Shown in pieces: positions 45,879-54,685 of a DNA stretch of 64,000 nucleotides (the first letter of the stretch is position 1; the number at the start of each line of letters is the position of its first letter). A program made the position numbers and the translations under genes. The notes under the pieces were generated by a model. That model did not search any database. It was not told the DNA's origin and saw nothing but the letters and a program-made list of their open reading frames with translations. The DNA is from Achromobacter aegrifaciens (GTDB taxonomy: Bacteria > Pseudomonadota > Gammaproteobacteria > Burkholderiales > Burkholderiaceae_B). Where the stretch lies: the NCBI RefSeq assembly GCF_902859735.1, contig NZ_CADIJY010000003.1:248001-312000 (forward strand), in the 5' to 3' direction.

Positions 45879-46805
45879 ATGAACCAGGAAATCAGGCTTT
45901 GCGAAGTGGGTCCGCGCGACGGGCTGCAAATGGCCAAGGGCATGATGTCCGCGGCCGACAAGCTGCGCTGGATCCGGCAGCTGGCCGACGCCGGCCTGCG
46001 CGAGATCGAGGCGGGCAGCTTCGTGTCGCCGCGCTTGGTGCCGCAGATGGCCGATACGGGTACGGTCCTGCCCGACGTCCTGAAGATCGAGGGCTTGACG
46101 GTGGTTGCCCTGGTCTGCAACCTCAAGGGCGCCATTGCGGCCTACGAGGCTGGCGCGCACGCGCTGTCGTTTCCTGTCTCCGTTAGCGACACGCATAGCC
46201 GCGCCAACGTCGGCAAGGGCACCGACGCACAGGTGGAGGTGCTGGCCTCCATCGTCGATTGGGTGCGGGCGCAGCCGCGGCCCGTGCGCATCGATGCGGC
46301 GGTCGCCACCGCCTTCGGATGTTCGATGGAAGGCGTGGTGCCGGTGCGTCGTGTCGCGCAGGTGGCCGCCGCCGCCGCGTTGGCCGGCGCCGACGAGATC
46401 TCGCTGGCCGACACCGTGGGCTATGCCCATCCGGCGCTGGTGCGCGATGCGGTGCGCGCCGCGCAGGACGCCGTGGGCGCGCGCCTGGTCAAGCTGCACC
46501 TGCATGACACGATGGGGCTGGGCCTGGCCAATGCGCTGGCCGGGCTGGACGAAGGCATCCGCGCTTTCGATTCCTGCCTGGGAGGCCTGGGAGGCTGTCC
46601 CTTCGCGCCTGGCGCGTCGGGCAATATCGTCACCGAAGACCTGGTCTTCATGCTGGAAAGCATGGGCTACCGCACGGGCGTGGATCTGTCGCGGTTGCTG
46701 CAGGCGCGGCCCTTGCTGGCCCAGGCGCTGCCGCAGGAAAGCCTGCGCAGCGGCGTGGCCGCCGCTGGCATACCGAAGACCTACGGAGCGCGCGCCGCGG
46801 TCTAG
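45879..46805 (+). CDS. Hydroxymethylglutaryl-CoA lyase family protein
   Basis: 308 residues, HMGL-like TIM barrel. The N-terminal GPRDGLQ motif supplies catalytic Arg and Asp; metal-binding HLHDTMGLGLANA and the active-site loop GLGGCPFAPGASGNIVTEDLVFML with its cysteine match HMG-CoA lyases. It cleaves HMG-CoA to acetyl-CoA and acetoacetate, or a close analogue. Together with the upstream CoA-transferase it could activate and cleave a 3-hydroxy-3-methyl-dicarboxylate taken up by the receptor. Confidence 0.9.
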   Translation: MNQEIRLCEVGPRDGLQMAKGMMSAADKLRWIRQLADAGLREIEAGSFVSPRLVPQMADTGTVLPDVLKIEGLTVVALVCNLKGAIAAYEAGAHALSFPVSVSDTHSRANVGKGTDAQVEVLASIVDWVRAQPRPVRIDAAVATAFGCSMEGVVPVRRVAQVAAAAALAGADEISLADTVGYAHPALVRDAVRAAQDAVGARLVKLHLHDTMGLGLANALAGLDEGIRAFDSCLGGLGGCPFAPGASGNIVTEDLVFMLESMGYRTGVDLSRLLQARPLLAQALPQESLRSGVAAAGIPKTYGARAAV

Positions 46806-46819
46806 TCCAAGCGCCGGTC

Positions 46820-47257
46820 TTAGCGGTAGACGATCACCGGCAGCGTCGAATGCGCCATCACCTTCTGCGTCTGGCTGCCCAGCAGCACGGCCGCCAGTCC
46901 GCCGTGGCCGCGCGAGGCCATGGCGATCAGGTCGCAGCCTTGCGTCATGGCGATATCGATGATGGTCTGCGCCGGGTTGTTGCTTTCGCGCATTTCGGTG
47001 GTGCAGGGCACGCCCGCGGCGCTGGCTTGCGCGGCCGCTTGCGACAGGTACGACTTGGCGAGCTCCTGGGCCTCGCGCTCATATTCCGTATGCACGCCCT
47101 CCAGGTGCACCGTTTCCATGGAGGTCGGGCGGTAGGCGCTGTACACCGTCAGCACCGTGACGCTTGCGCCCAGGGCGCTGGCCAGGCCCAGTCCTTGCGC
47201 CAGGCCGGCATAGGAACGCTCGGATCCGTCGATGGGGATGAGTATGTGCTTGTACAT
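46820..47257 (-). CDS. Universal stress protein (UspA family)
   Basis: 145 residues. Starts MYKHILIPIDGSERSYAGLAQGL and ends SRGHGGLAAVLLGSQTQKVMAHSTLPVIVYR, which contains the G-x2-G-x9-G-S/T ATP-binding pattern of the ATP-binding Usp branch. Cytoplasmic homodimer associated with stress and growth arrest. It is converging on the HMG-CoA lyase gene and is probably transcribed alone. Confidence 0.94.
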   Translation of the reverse strand: MYKHILIPIDGSERSYAGLAQGLGLASALGASVTVLTVYSAYRPTSMETVHLEGVHTEYEREAQELAKSYLSQAAAQASAAGVPCTTEMRESNNPAQTIIDIAMTQGCDLIAMASRGHGGLAAVLLGSQTQKVMAHSTLPVIVYR

Positions 47258-47350
47258 GACAACCTCCTGAGGGTGTGGAGGGCGGCGCGAGTCCGCGCGG
47301 CCCTAGGAGCGTGAACAGCATCTATCCCCATACTACGCCTAGTGGTGCCC

Positions 47351-48907
47351 TTAGCCCACCTTTCTCTCCTCATGCGCCCAGTGCGCGTCCCTCAGTTGCT
47401 TGCGCGCGAGCTTGCCGTTGGCGTTCTTCGGCAACTCCGCCACCAGTTCGATGCTGCGAGGCTTCTTGAAATCCGCCAGGTGCTTGCGGCAATGCTCGAT
47501 CAGATCGGCCGGGGTGGTGGTGTCGCCAGGCTTGAGCACGAGCACAGCCTTGACGGACTCGCCCCACACCTTGTCGGGCACGCCGAAAACGCAGGCTTCG
47601 TACACGCCCGGATGCTGATACAGCGCCTGTTCGACTTCAGTAGGGTAGATATTGAATCCGCCCGAGATGATCATGTCCTTCTTGCGGTCCACGACATAGA
47701 GGAAACCTGCATCGTCCATCCGAGCCAGGTCGCCGGTATGCAGCCGGCCATCGCGCAGGGCTTGGGCGGACAGCTCGGGTTCGCGCCAATAGCCTGCGAA
47801 GATGTCGGGGCCGGTGGCGGTAATCTCGCCGACCTCGCCGGGCGCGACCTCACGGCCGTCTTCATCCAGCAGACGAACCTCGCTTTCGCCGAATGGACGC
47901 CCGCAGGAGAGCAGCCGTTCCGGGTGGCCCGACATGGCTTCGGCATGGTCCAGGGCACTCAGCAGCACCAGGCCGCCGGTGGTTTCACCCGCGCCATAGC
48001 CCTGGCTGAGCTTGGGTCCCAGGGCTTCCCAGGCTTCGCGGATGCGGGCCGGCGCCATCGGCGCGCCGCCATAGGAAATCTGTCGCAGCGCGCTCAGGTC
48101 GTGCTGATGCAGCCGCGGATGCGCGATCAGCATGTTGACCATCGTGGGCACCATGAAGCTGAAGGCGGCGCGATGCCGGGCAGCGGAGGCCAGGAAGCTC
48201 TCGGGGTCGAACCGGTCATGCAGCAGGATCGTTCCGCCCTGGAACAGGAAGGGCTGCATGAACATGCCGCTGGCGTGGGTAATGGGGCCGGCGAGTGCCA
48301 GCACTTCGCCGGGATTGGCGCGCATGCGGCCCATCACGACCTTGCGCAGCGACGCCAGGCGGTTGCCTACCGTCTGCATGGCGGCCTTGAGCTTGCCCGT
48401 CGAGCCCGACGTAAAGTGCAGCACGGCCAGGTCGCCGGGTTGCATCGGCACGTCCGGGTTGCTGTCGGCGGCCGATTCCAGCAGGCGTTCGTATGAGCGC
48501 CAGCCTTCGATGTCGCTGGCGCCCATCACCAATCGATGCCGCACGTTCTCCAAGCCGTCCAGCAGGGATTGCGCTGCTTCCACATGGGCTGGGTCCACAA
48601 TGAAGGCCGCCGCATCGGCATTGTTGACCGAATCCAGCACCTCCTGGTTCGACAGGCGCGCGTTCAGGGCCACTTTCACCAGTCCCGCCTTGTACAGCGC
48701 GCATTCGAGTTCGATGATCTCCGGGCAATTCCAGGCCAGAATGGCGACGCGATCGCCTTTCTTCAGCCCCAGGCCCAGCAAGGCGTTGGCCAGGCGGTTG
48801 GAGCGGGTTTCCAGCTGTCCGAAGCTCAGCGTCCTGTCGCCGAAAATGACGGCGGGACGGTCGCGCCAATAGCGCGCATTGCGGGTGGTGTATCGGCCTT
48901 GGTTCAT
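47351..48907 (-). CDS. Acyl-CoA synthetase / AMP-dependent ligase
   Basis: 518 residues, ANL superfamily. The P-loop LHFTSGSTGKLKAAM, the GYGAGETTGG motif, TGDLARMDDAGFLYVVDRKKDMIISGGFNIYPTEVE hinge and the Lys in KNANGKLARKQLRD are visible in order. It activates a carboxylic acid as acyl-AMP then acyl-CoA. Divergent from a Bug receptor across 225 bases. The acid is unknown; fatty or aromatic acids are typical. Confidence 0.92.
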   Translation of the reverse strand: MNQGRYTTRNARYWRDRPAVIFGDRTLSFGQLETRSNRLANALLGLGLKKGDRVAILAWNCPEIIELECALYKAGLVKVALNARLSNQEVLDSVNNADAAAFIVDPAHVEAAQSLLDGLENVRHRLVMGASDIEGWRSYERLLESAADSNPDVPMQPGDLAVLHFTSGSTGKLKAAMQTVGNRLASLRKVVMGRMRANPGEVLALAGPITHASGMFMQPFLFQGGTILLHDRFDPESFLASAARHRAAFSFMVPTMVNMLIAHPRLHQHDLSALRQISYGGAPMAPARIREAWEALGPKLSQGYGAGETTGGLVLLSALDHAEAMSGHPERLLSCGRPFGESEVRLLDEDGREVAPGEVGEITATGPDIFAGYWREPELSAQALRDGRLHTGDLARMDDAGFLYVVDRKKDMIISGGFNIYPTEVEQALYQHPGVYEACVFGVPDKVWGESVKAVLVLKPGDTTTPADLIEHCRKHLADFKKPRSIELVAELPKNANGKLARKQLRDAHWAHEERKVG

Positions 48908-49133
48908 GGTGTGTCCGTGTCTGGGTTTGGCTTGCCGCTATCCTGCGGGGCGGCAAGGCGCCCGCGGATAACCAGGACGCGAATCCTCATGCCGCGCCGT
49001 TATCGTGCGGGGGCGATTCCCCTGCGTTATGGAAATCGTTGGATGCGGCATGACGTTCAGGCGGCCTGCGGGTTACCTCTATGCGAAAGCGGGGCCAGCA
49101 TCGGTCCCGCCTTGCACAAGAACAGGAGACAAC

Positions 49134-50147
49134 ATGAACCAGCGAAATTTCCGCCTGCGGGACAGGGCGGCCCGTTGCCTGGCGGCCGTCAGCCTGGGGC
49201 TTGCCGCGCTCATGGCGGGACCCGCGCAGGCGGCTGGCGCCGGGGCTGCCGGCTACCCCGACAAGCCCATACGCTTCATCGTGCCGTTCTCGGCTGGCGG
49301 CCAGTTCGACTACATCGCCCGCCTGGTCGCCGTGCCCCTGGGCAAGGAACTGGGCCAGACCATCATCGTCGAGAACGTGGGCGGGGGCGGCGGCAATCTG
49401 GGCGGCGCCAAGGTCGCGAACGCGCCTGCGGACGGCTACACCCTGCTGGAGTACGGCGGCAACTTCGCGATTGCCAAGCATCTTTCGCCCAAACTGTCGT
49501 TCGACCCCATCGCGGATCTGGCGCCTGTATCCGGACTCAGCATCGCTCCGCACGTGGTCCTGGTCAGCAGCGCCTTGCCGGTCAAGACATTCCAGGAGCT
49601 GCTCGCATACGCCCGCGCCAATCCAGGCAAACTGAGCTACGGCAGCCCGGGGGTGGGCTCATCCATGCATCTGACGTTTGAAACGCTCAAGCAGCATTTC
49701 GGCCTGGACGCCATACACGTGCCCTATCGGGGTGGCAGCAACGCGCTCAATGACCTTGCAGGCGGCCAGATCGATATCGGCATCGTTGCGGTCGCGCCCG
49801 CCATGCCCTTCATCGCCTCGGGGAAGATCCGCGCGCTGGCCGTCACCAGCGCCAAGCGCGCCGCTTCCCTCCCAGAGGTCCCTTCGGTGGCCGAGCTGGG
49901 TTATGCCGGCTTCGACAGCGGCAGCTGGGCGGGAATCGCCGTGCCGAAAGGCACGCCGCAGGAAATCATCGACCGGCTGAATGCCGCCGTCGGCCGCGCG
50001 ATGCAGGATGCCCAGGTGCTAGAGGCCTTGGCGTCGCAATCGTTCACGCCCATACCCGGCACGCCGCAGCAGCTGCGCAAGCTCATCGATGATGAGTCCG
50101 CCCGCTATGGGCCGCTCATCGACAAGCTGGGCTTGCAGGCGGATTGA
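49134..50147 (+). CDS. Bug-family (TctC-like) periplasmic solute receptor
   Basis: 337 residues from ATG 49134 with AGGAGA upstream. An unusually long signal region (NQRNFRLRDRAARCLAAVSLGLAALMAGPAQA) is followed by YPDKPIRFIVPFSAGGQFDYIARLV, VENVGGGGGNLGGAKVA and HVPYRGGSNALNDLAGG. It carries SAGGQFD in place of the usual PAGGxxD. Flanked by acyl-CoA synthetase (divergent) and LysR (convergent). Confidence 0.92.
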   Translation: MNQRNFRLRDRAARCLAAVSLGLAALMAGPAQAAGAGAAGYPDKPIRFIVPFSAGGQFDYIARLVAVPLGKELGQTIIVENVGGGGGNLGGAKVANAPADGYTLLEYGGNFAIAKHLSPKLSFDPIADLAPVSGLSIAPHVVLVSSALPVKTFQELLAYARANPGKLSYGSPGVGSSMHLTFETLKQHFGLDAIHVPYRGGSNALNDLAGGQIDIGIVAVAPAMPFIASGKIRALAVTSAKRAASLPEVPSVAELGYAGFDSGSWAGIAVPKGTPQEIIDRLNAAVGRAMQDAQVLEALASQSFTPIPGTPQQLRKLIDDESARYGPLIDKLGLQAD

Positions 50148-50150
50148 GGG

Positions 50151-51059
50151 CTAGGCGCCCGCCCGGGCGCGGGCATGCTCCCGCAGGATTTCCAGCAGCC
50201 GCTGCGTCAGCGGCGACTGGTAGCTATTGCGCCGCGTCAGCACGCCGATCTGCCGATGCCATGTCATGTCGTCCAGAGGCAGGATGCTCAGGCCCTGGCC
50301 GGCATGCGCGGACAGGGTGATTTCGCTTACCAGAGTCAGCAGGTCCGTGCTGTGCAGGATGCCCAGCAATCCCGATACCGACGCGTTGGATTCGATCGTC
50401 ACGTTGGGCGGCGCCGACCCGTGTTGCTCGAACTTGGCTTCCAGCCAGCGCCGTGATGCCGCCTGCGGTCCCGGCAGCATCCACTGGCACCCCGCCAGAT
50501 CGGCAAAGCGGATCTTGCGGCGGCCCAGCAAAGGATGGCCCGGACGCACGGCAACGAAAAGCTTGTCTGCGAACAAGGGTTCCCGCTCGAATTCCGCCGC
50601 GGAGGCGGATTCGAAGAGCGAACTGATGGCGAAGTCCAGGTCTCCCTGCCGTAACGCTGGAATCAAGGCATCGTTCAGGCTGACCATGACCTGGACCTTG
50701 GCGGCGGGTCGTTGCGCCAGCAGTTCGATGCAGGCCGGATTGAAGAACGATTCCGCGAGCAGCGGCGTGACGCCGACGCGCAGCAAGCCGATGCTTCCGC
50801 GGTGCAGGTCACCCGCTTCCTGCATGGCGTCGTCGAGTTCCCGCCTTGCCTGCATCGAGCGTTGATAGAACGCGCGTCCTGGAATTGTCAGCTCCATGCC
50901 CTTGGGCGTGCGGACAAAGAGCTGCAGTTTCAGTTCTTCTTCCAGGCGCCGGATGCCCTTGGTCAGTGCAGGCTGGCTGACGCCTATGCCGTCGGCGGCC
51001 CGGCCGACATGGCCCAGCCGCGCGACCGCCAGGAAATAGTCCAGATCTTCCAGCCTCAT
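50151..51059 (-). CDS. LysR-type transcriptional regulator
   Basis: 302 residues with helix-turn-helix LEDLDYFLAVARLGHVGRAADGIGVSQPALTKGIRRLEEELK and a standard effector domain. It is divergent from the acyl-CoA dehydrogenase/CoA-transferase operon; the 87-base spacer includes an AT-rich TTAT...ATAA dyad near 51069-51092, a possible binding site. Confidence 0.93.
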   Translation of the reverse strand: MRLEDLDYFLAVARLGHVGRAADGIGVSQPALTKGIRRLEEELKLQLFVRTPKGMELTIPGRAFYQRSMQARRELDDAMQEAGDLHRGSIGLLRVGVTPLLAESFFNPACIELLAQRPAAKVQVMVSLNDALIPALRQGDLDFAISSLFESASAAEFEREPLFADKLFVAVRPGHPLLGRRKIRFADLAGCQWMLPGPQAASRRWLEAKFEQHGSAPPNVTIESNASVSGLLGILHSTDLLTLVSEITLSAHAGQGLSILPLDDMTWHRQIGVLTRRNSYQSPLTQRLLEILREHARARAGA

Positions 51060-51146
51060 GATTCCGCCAGGTTATTGAAAACGAAGAAAAGATAATTGCG
51101 AGGATGCCGGGCGCTGTCAAGCTGGGGACTACTCAAAGGAGACGAC

Positions 51147-52307
51147 ATGGCCCAAGACGACAAACAGGCGCTGACCGGCCTGCGCACCCGGTTGCAGCAG
51201 TACCTGCAGGACGAACTCATACCGCTGGAACAGTCGCTCGGCCTGGGGTACGAGGACAAGTTCGGGCGCGACCTGGTGCAGTCCGTGTGGAAACGATGCC
51301 GGGCGCTGGGATTCTATGGAGCGCAACTGCCGCGCGAGCTGGGCGGGCAGGGGCTGTCCTACCGCGACCTGTGCGTGCTCAAGGACGACGTCGCGGCATC
51401 CGGCGCCATCCTGTTCCCCCATGTGCTGGGGGATTGGGGCGGTCCTTCGCGCATCGGCAACCTGGTCCAGTATGCGACCCCGTACCAGCACGACCGCTAC
51501 ATCATGCCCGTGGTCAACGCCGAGCGCGGCGCCTGCTTCGCCATGACCGAGCCGCAGTCGGGCTCCGACGCTACCCGCTTGCAGACCGTCGCGGTGGCCG
51601 ACGGCGACGATTACATCGTGACCGGGGTCAAGCACTACATTACCGCCTCGACGTTCGCCGATTTCGCCATCACCATGTGCGTCACCGATCCTGACCGGGG
51701 CGCGGAAGGCATATCCGCGATTTTCATCGATCTGGACAGCCCCGGCGTACGGCTGGTGCACGATTGCGTGCCGATGACAGGCCAGTATGTCGATGCGGAC
51801 ATCGTGCTGGATCAGGTCCGGGTGCCGAAGAAGAACCTGATCGGCAAGGAAGGGCAGGGTTTCAAGATCGCCATGAACCGCGTCAGCGTAAACCGCCTGC
51901 TGCATTGCCCGACCATGATAGGCCTGGCGCGCCAGGCTTTCAGGCTGGCTGTGGACTACGCCAAGCACCGTCAGCAGTTTGGCGGCCCCATCAGCCGCTT
52001 CCAGGCCATCCAGCACATGCTGGCCGACATGGCGACGGCCCTCTATGCCTGCGAACAGATGGTGCTTGCCACGGCAGAGCGTGCCGACTCGGGCGAGGAC
52101 GTGCGCGATGCGGCGTCGATGTGCAAGCTGTTCGTGTCCGAGCGTTGCTTCGAAATTGCCGACAAGGCCATGCAGATCCATGGAAACGTGGGAGTGACGA
52201 AGAACCATCCGGTGGAGTTCATCTTCCGCCGCCTGCGCCTGTACCGCATCGTCACTGGAACCAGCGAAATCCAGCGCAATACCATCGCAAAGGGGATACT
52301 CGCATGA
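51147..52307 (+). CDS. Acyl-CoA dehydrogenase
   Basis: 386 residues from ATG 51147, seven bases after AAAGGAG; normal length. FAD-dependent: CFAMTEPQSGSDATRLQT, the DDYIVTGVKHYITASTFADF segment and the C-terminal QIHGNVGVTKNHPVEFIFRRLRLYRI plus GTSEIQRNTIAKGIL signature. It introduces an alpha-beta double bond into an acyl-CoA, passing electrons to ETF. It overlaps the next start codon (ATGA), indicating translational coupling with the CoA-transferase. Confidence 0.95.
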   Translation: MAQDDKQALTGLRTRLQQYLQDELIPLEQSLGLGYEDKFGRDLVQSVWKRCRALGFYGAQLPRELGGQGLSYRDLCVLKDDVAASGAILFPHVLGDWGGPSRIGNLVQYATPYQHDRYIMPVVNAERGACFAMTEPQSGSDATRLQTVAVADGDDYIVTGVKHYITASTFADFAITMCVTDPDRGAEGISAIFIDLDSPGVRLVHDCVPMTGQYVDADIVLDQVRVPKKNLIGKEGQGFKIAMNRVSVNRLLHCPTMIGLARQAFRLAVDYAKHRQQFGGPISRFQAIQHMLADMATALYACEQMVLATAERADSGEDVRDAASMCKLFVSERCFEIADKAMQIHGNVGVTKNHPVEFIFRRLRLYRIVTGTSEIQRNTIAKGILA

Positions 52308-53443
52308 GCGCCGGCGCAGAGCAGGGGGCGGCGGGCTACCTGAGCGGCATGTCTGTGCTCGACCTGGGCCAACTGCACCCTGGGCCGTACACCGCCATGT
52401 TGCTGGGACAGTTGGGGGCGACCGTGATCAAGGTGGAAAAGCCGCAGGGCGACACCGCTCGCCAGTTGGGAGCCGAGACCTTCGCCAAGTACAACCGGGG
52501 CAAGCAGTCCATCTGCCTCGATCTGAAGCGCGAAGAAGACAAGCGCGTCCTGCTGCAACTGGTGGCAGGCAGCGACGTCGTGGTGGAGGGTTTCAGGCCT
52601 GGCGTAATGGCCAATCTGGGACTGGACTACACGCAATTGGCGCGCGTCAATCCGCGGGTGGTGCTGTGTTCGATTTCGGGATTCGGGCAGACAGGGCCCT
52701 ATGCGCAACGGCCCGGCCATGACGTGAATTACATGGCCCTGGCCGGATACTGGGCCGTGCCGTCGCAGGTGCGCGATGTCATGGCGCGGCCGCGATTGCG
52801 TCTGTCGGATTACTGCGCAGCCATGCACGCCGCGCTCGCGATACTGGCTGCCGTGCAGGACGCGCGCGAGTCCGGCGTGGGGCAGCATTTGGACGTGTCA
52901 ATCCATGACACCATGACGGCATGGATGGCCCCTGCATTGCAGGCGATGAACGGTCCCGCTGGCCCGGAGGTGGCGCATCTGCCGCATGTCATGCCTGACA
53001 ACGACGTCTTCGAGACGGCGGACGGCCGGCATCTTGCGCTCGGCATTCTGGAGGAATCGTTCTGGCGCAACCTTTGCGTGGCGCTGGCCCCGGTCTGCCC
53101 GGATCTGAACGCGCCGGGCTACCAGACGAGGGCGGGGCGGATGCGCGAAAAGCGGGTCTTGAACGATCGACTGCGTGAATTGTTCAAGAGCCGCAGCCTG
53201 GCGGATTGGGAACGCCTGTTCGACGGTCACGATATCCCCTGGGCGCCAGTACTGCGGCACGATGAAGTGTTCGAGGACCCGCACGTCAGACATCGCGGGG
53301 TCGTTGCCGATACGCCGGCAGGACGCGTGGTGGGCTTCCCGGTGAAGTTCTCCAAACCCCTGCCGTCGATGGCGCGGGAGGTCCCCGGCCTGGACCAGCA
53401 TCGCGCACAGATCCTGGCGCGTTTGCGCGCCCAGGCGTCCTGA
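52304..53443 (+). CDS. CaiB/BaiF family CoA-transferase
   Basis: 379 residues from ATG 52304, overlapping the previous stop by four bases. The N-terminus LSGMSVLDLGQLHPGPYTAMLLGQLGATVIKVEKP, FAKYNRGKQSICLDLK and VVEGFRPGVM are class III CoA-transferase blocks. Conserved Asp is expected in the RLSDYCAAMHAALAILAAV region. Together with the acyl-CoA dehydrogenase it would activate an acid by CoA transfer and then oxidise it. Confidence 0.9.
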   Translation: MSAGAEQGAAGYLSGMSVLDLGQLHPGPYTAMLLGQLGATVIKVEKPQGDTARQLGAETFAKYNRGKQSICLDLKREEDKRVLLQLVAGSDVVVEGFRPGVMANLGLDYTQLARVNPRVVLCSISGFGQTGPYAQRPGHDVNYMALAGYWAVPSQVRDVMARPRLRLSDYCAAMHAALAILAAVQDARESGVGQHLDVSIHDTMTAWMAPALQAMNGPAGPEVAHLPHVMPDNDVFETADGRHLALGILEESFWRNLCVALAPVCPDLNAPGYQTRAGRMREKRVLNDRLRELFKSRSLADWERLFDGHDIPWAPVLRHDEVFEDPHVRHRGVVADTPAGRVVGFPVKFSKPLPSMAREVPGLDQHRAQILARLRAQAS

Positions 53444-53560
53444 ACGCCCCTGGCGCACCCATTGCACTTGCGTCGACCGTACCTATTGCAGCCGCCTGTC
53501 GCTTCCTACACTTCCTCCTGAAGCCTTATTTTGCGCAGCCTGGCTGCAAGGGAGGGAGTA

Positions 53561-54352
53561 GTGAGCGGAACGGTTTACCTGGTTGGCGCCGGTCCGGGCG
53601 ATCCCGAATTGCTGACGGTGCGCGCCTCGCGGCTATTGCAGCAGGCCGATGCCGTGGTCTGCGACAGGCTGGTAGGCGGCGGCATCCTGCCCCTCATCAA
53701 TCCCGCCGCGCAGTTCCATGACGTAGGCAAGATGGCGGGCGACTGCCGCCACCGGCAGGAAGACATCCATCAGCTGCTGTTGGCGCTGGCGGGGTCTTGC
53801 TCCCGCGTCGTGCGCTTGAAGGGCGGCGATCCGTTCATTTTCGGGCGCGGCGGCGAGGAGCTGCTGTTCCTGTCGCGGCACGGCGTGCAGGTTGAGGTCG
53901 TGCCGGGCATCAGCGCCGCCAACGGCTGCGCGGCAGCGCTGGGCATACCCCTGACGCATCGGGGCGTGGCGGCCAGCGTGCGTTTCATCACGGGTCATCT
54001 GCGGGACGACGCCGGCCTTGAACTGGACTGGAGTTCGCTAGCCGATCCCACCTGTACCCTGGTGTTCTACATGGCGGTGGCCAACGCCGCCGAGATCGTC
54101 GCGTCCTTGCAGCGGCATGGGCGCGGCGGCGACACGCCGGCCGCGCTGGTTCATTCCGGCACCACCGAAGCCCAGGACTGGACGGTGGCCCCCTTGCGCC
54201 AGATTCCGCAGCTGGTGGCCGGCTTCAAGCCGCCCACGCTGCTGGTGGTCGGCGACGTGGTGCGACTGGCGCAGCGCGCCTGGTCCGCCGCCGCGGCGGG
54301 ACAGCTGTTGTTGCGTGACGCGGCCGAGCCATGCGCCCCGGTCGCGGCCTGA
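53561..54352 (+). CDS. nirE: Uroporphyrinogen-III C-methyltransferase (SUMT; NirE-type)
   Basis: 263 residues from GTG 53561, following GGGAGGGAG; the in-frame upstream ATG lacks such a site. SAM-binding VGAGPGDPELLTVRA at the N-terminus, VRLKGGDPFIFGRGGEE and the LTHRGVAASVRFITGH segment are all intact. It doubly methylates uroporphyrinogen III to precorrin-2, the entry to siroheme and heme d1. As first gene of the nir operon it is best called nirE, though cobA would also fit. It overlaps nirC by 22 bases. Confidence 0.9.
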   Translation: MSGTVYLVGAGPGDPELLTVRASRLLQQADAVVCDRLVGGGILPLINPAAQFHDVGKMAGDCRHRQEDIHQLLLALAGSCSRVVRLKGGDPFIFGRGGEELLFLSRHGVQVEVVPGISAANGCAAALGIPLTHRGVAASVRFITGHLRDDAGLELDWSSLADPTCTLVFYMAVANAAEIVASLQRHGRGGDTPAALVHSGTTEAQDWTVAPLRQIPQLVAGFKPPTLLVVGDVVRLAQRAWSAAAAGQLLLRDAAEPCAPVAA

Positions 54353-54678
54353 CATGCCTGGCGCTGGCCTGTTGCACGGGGCTGGGAGCGGCGGTGGGCC
54401 GGACGCAGGCGGCGCCGGACCTCGATCCCGTCGATCAGCAGCGACTCATACACCTGGTGCGGCAGGACTGCGGCTCCTGCCATGGATTGCGCCTGAATGG
54501 CGGCCTGGGGCCGGCGTTGACGCCGCAAGCGCTTGCTGGCAAGCCGCCGGCCTATCTCGAACAGGCGATTCTGCACGGGCTGCCCGGCACCGCCATGCCC
54601 GGGTGGCGCGGCATGCTTGCGCCCGACGAAGCCGCCTGGATCGCCGCGCGGCTGCTCAAGGGCTTTCCAGAGGAATAA
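54331..54678 (+). CDS. nirC: NirC-like monoheme cytochrome c55x
   Basis: 115 residues. Signal peptide to about residue 28 (CTGLGAAVGRTQA), then heme c motif CGSCH (Cys47, Cys50, His51) and the sixth-ligand candidate Met89 in PGTAMPGWRG. The size and position between nirE and nirF fit NirC, a periplasmic electron carrier needed for heme d1 maturation. Start overlaps nirE. Confidence 0.82.
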   Translation: MRPGRGLTCLALACCTGLGAAVGRTQAAPDLDPVDQQRLIHLVRQDCGSCHGLRLNGGLGPALTPQALAGKPPAYLEQAILHGLPGTAMPGWRGMLAPDEAAWIAARLLKGFPEE

Positions 54679-54685
54679 AACGTTC

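Noticed and set aside
53444-53560. FNR/Dnr box upstream of nirE
   Set aside because: No TTGAT-N4-ATCAA-like dyad was found in the 117-base spacer.
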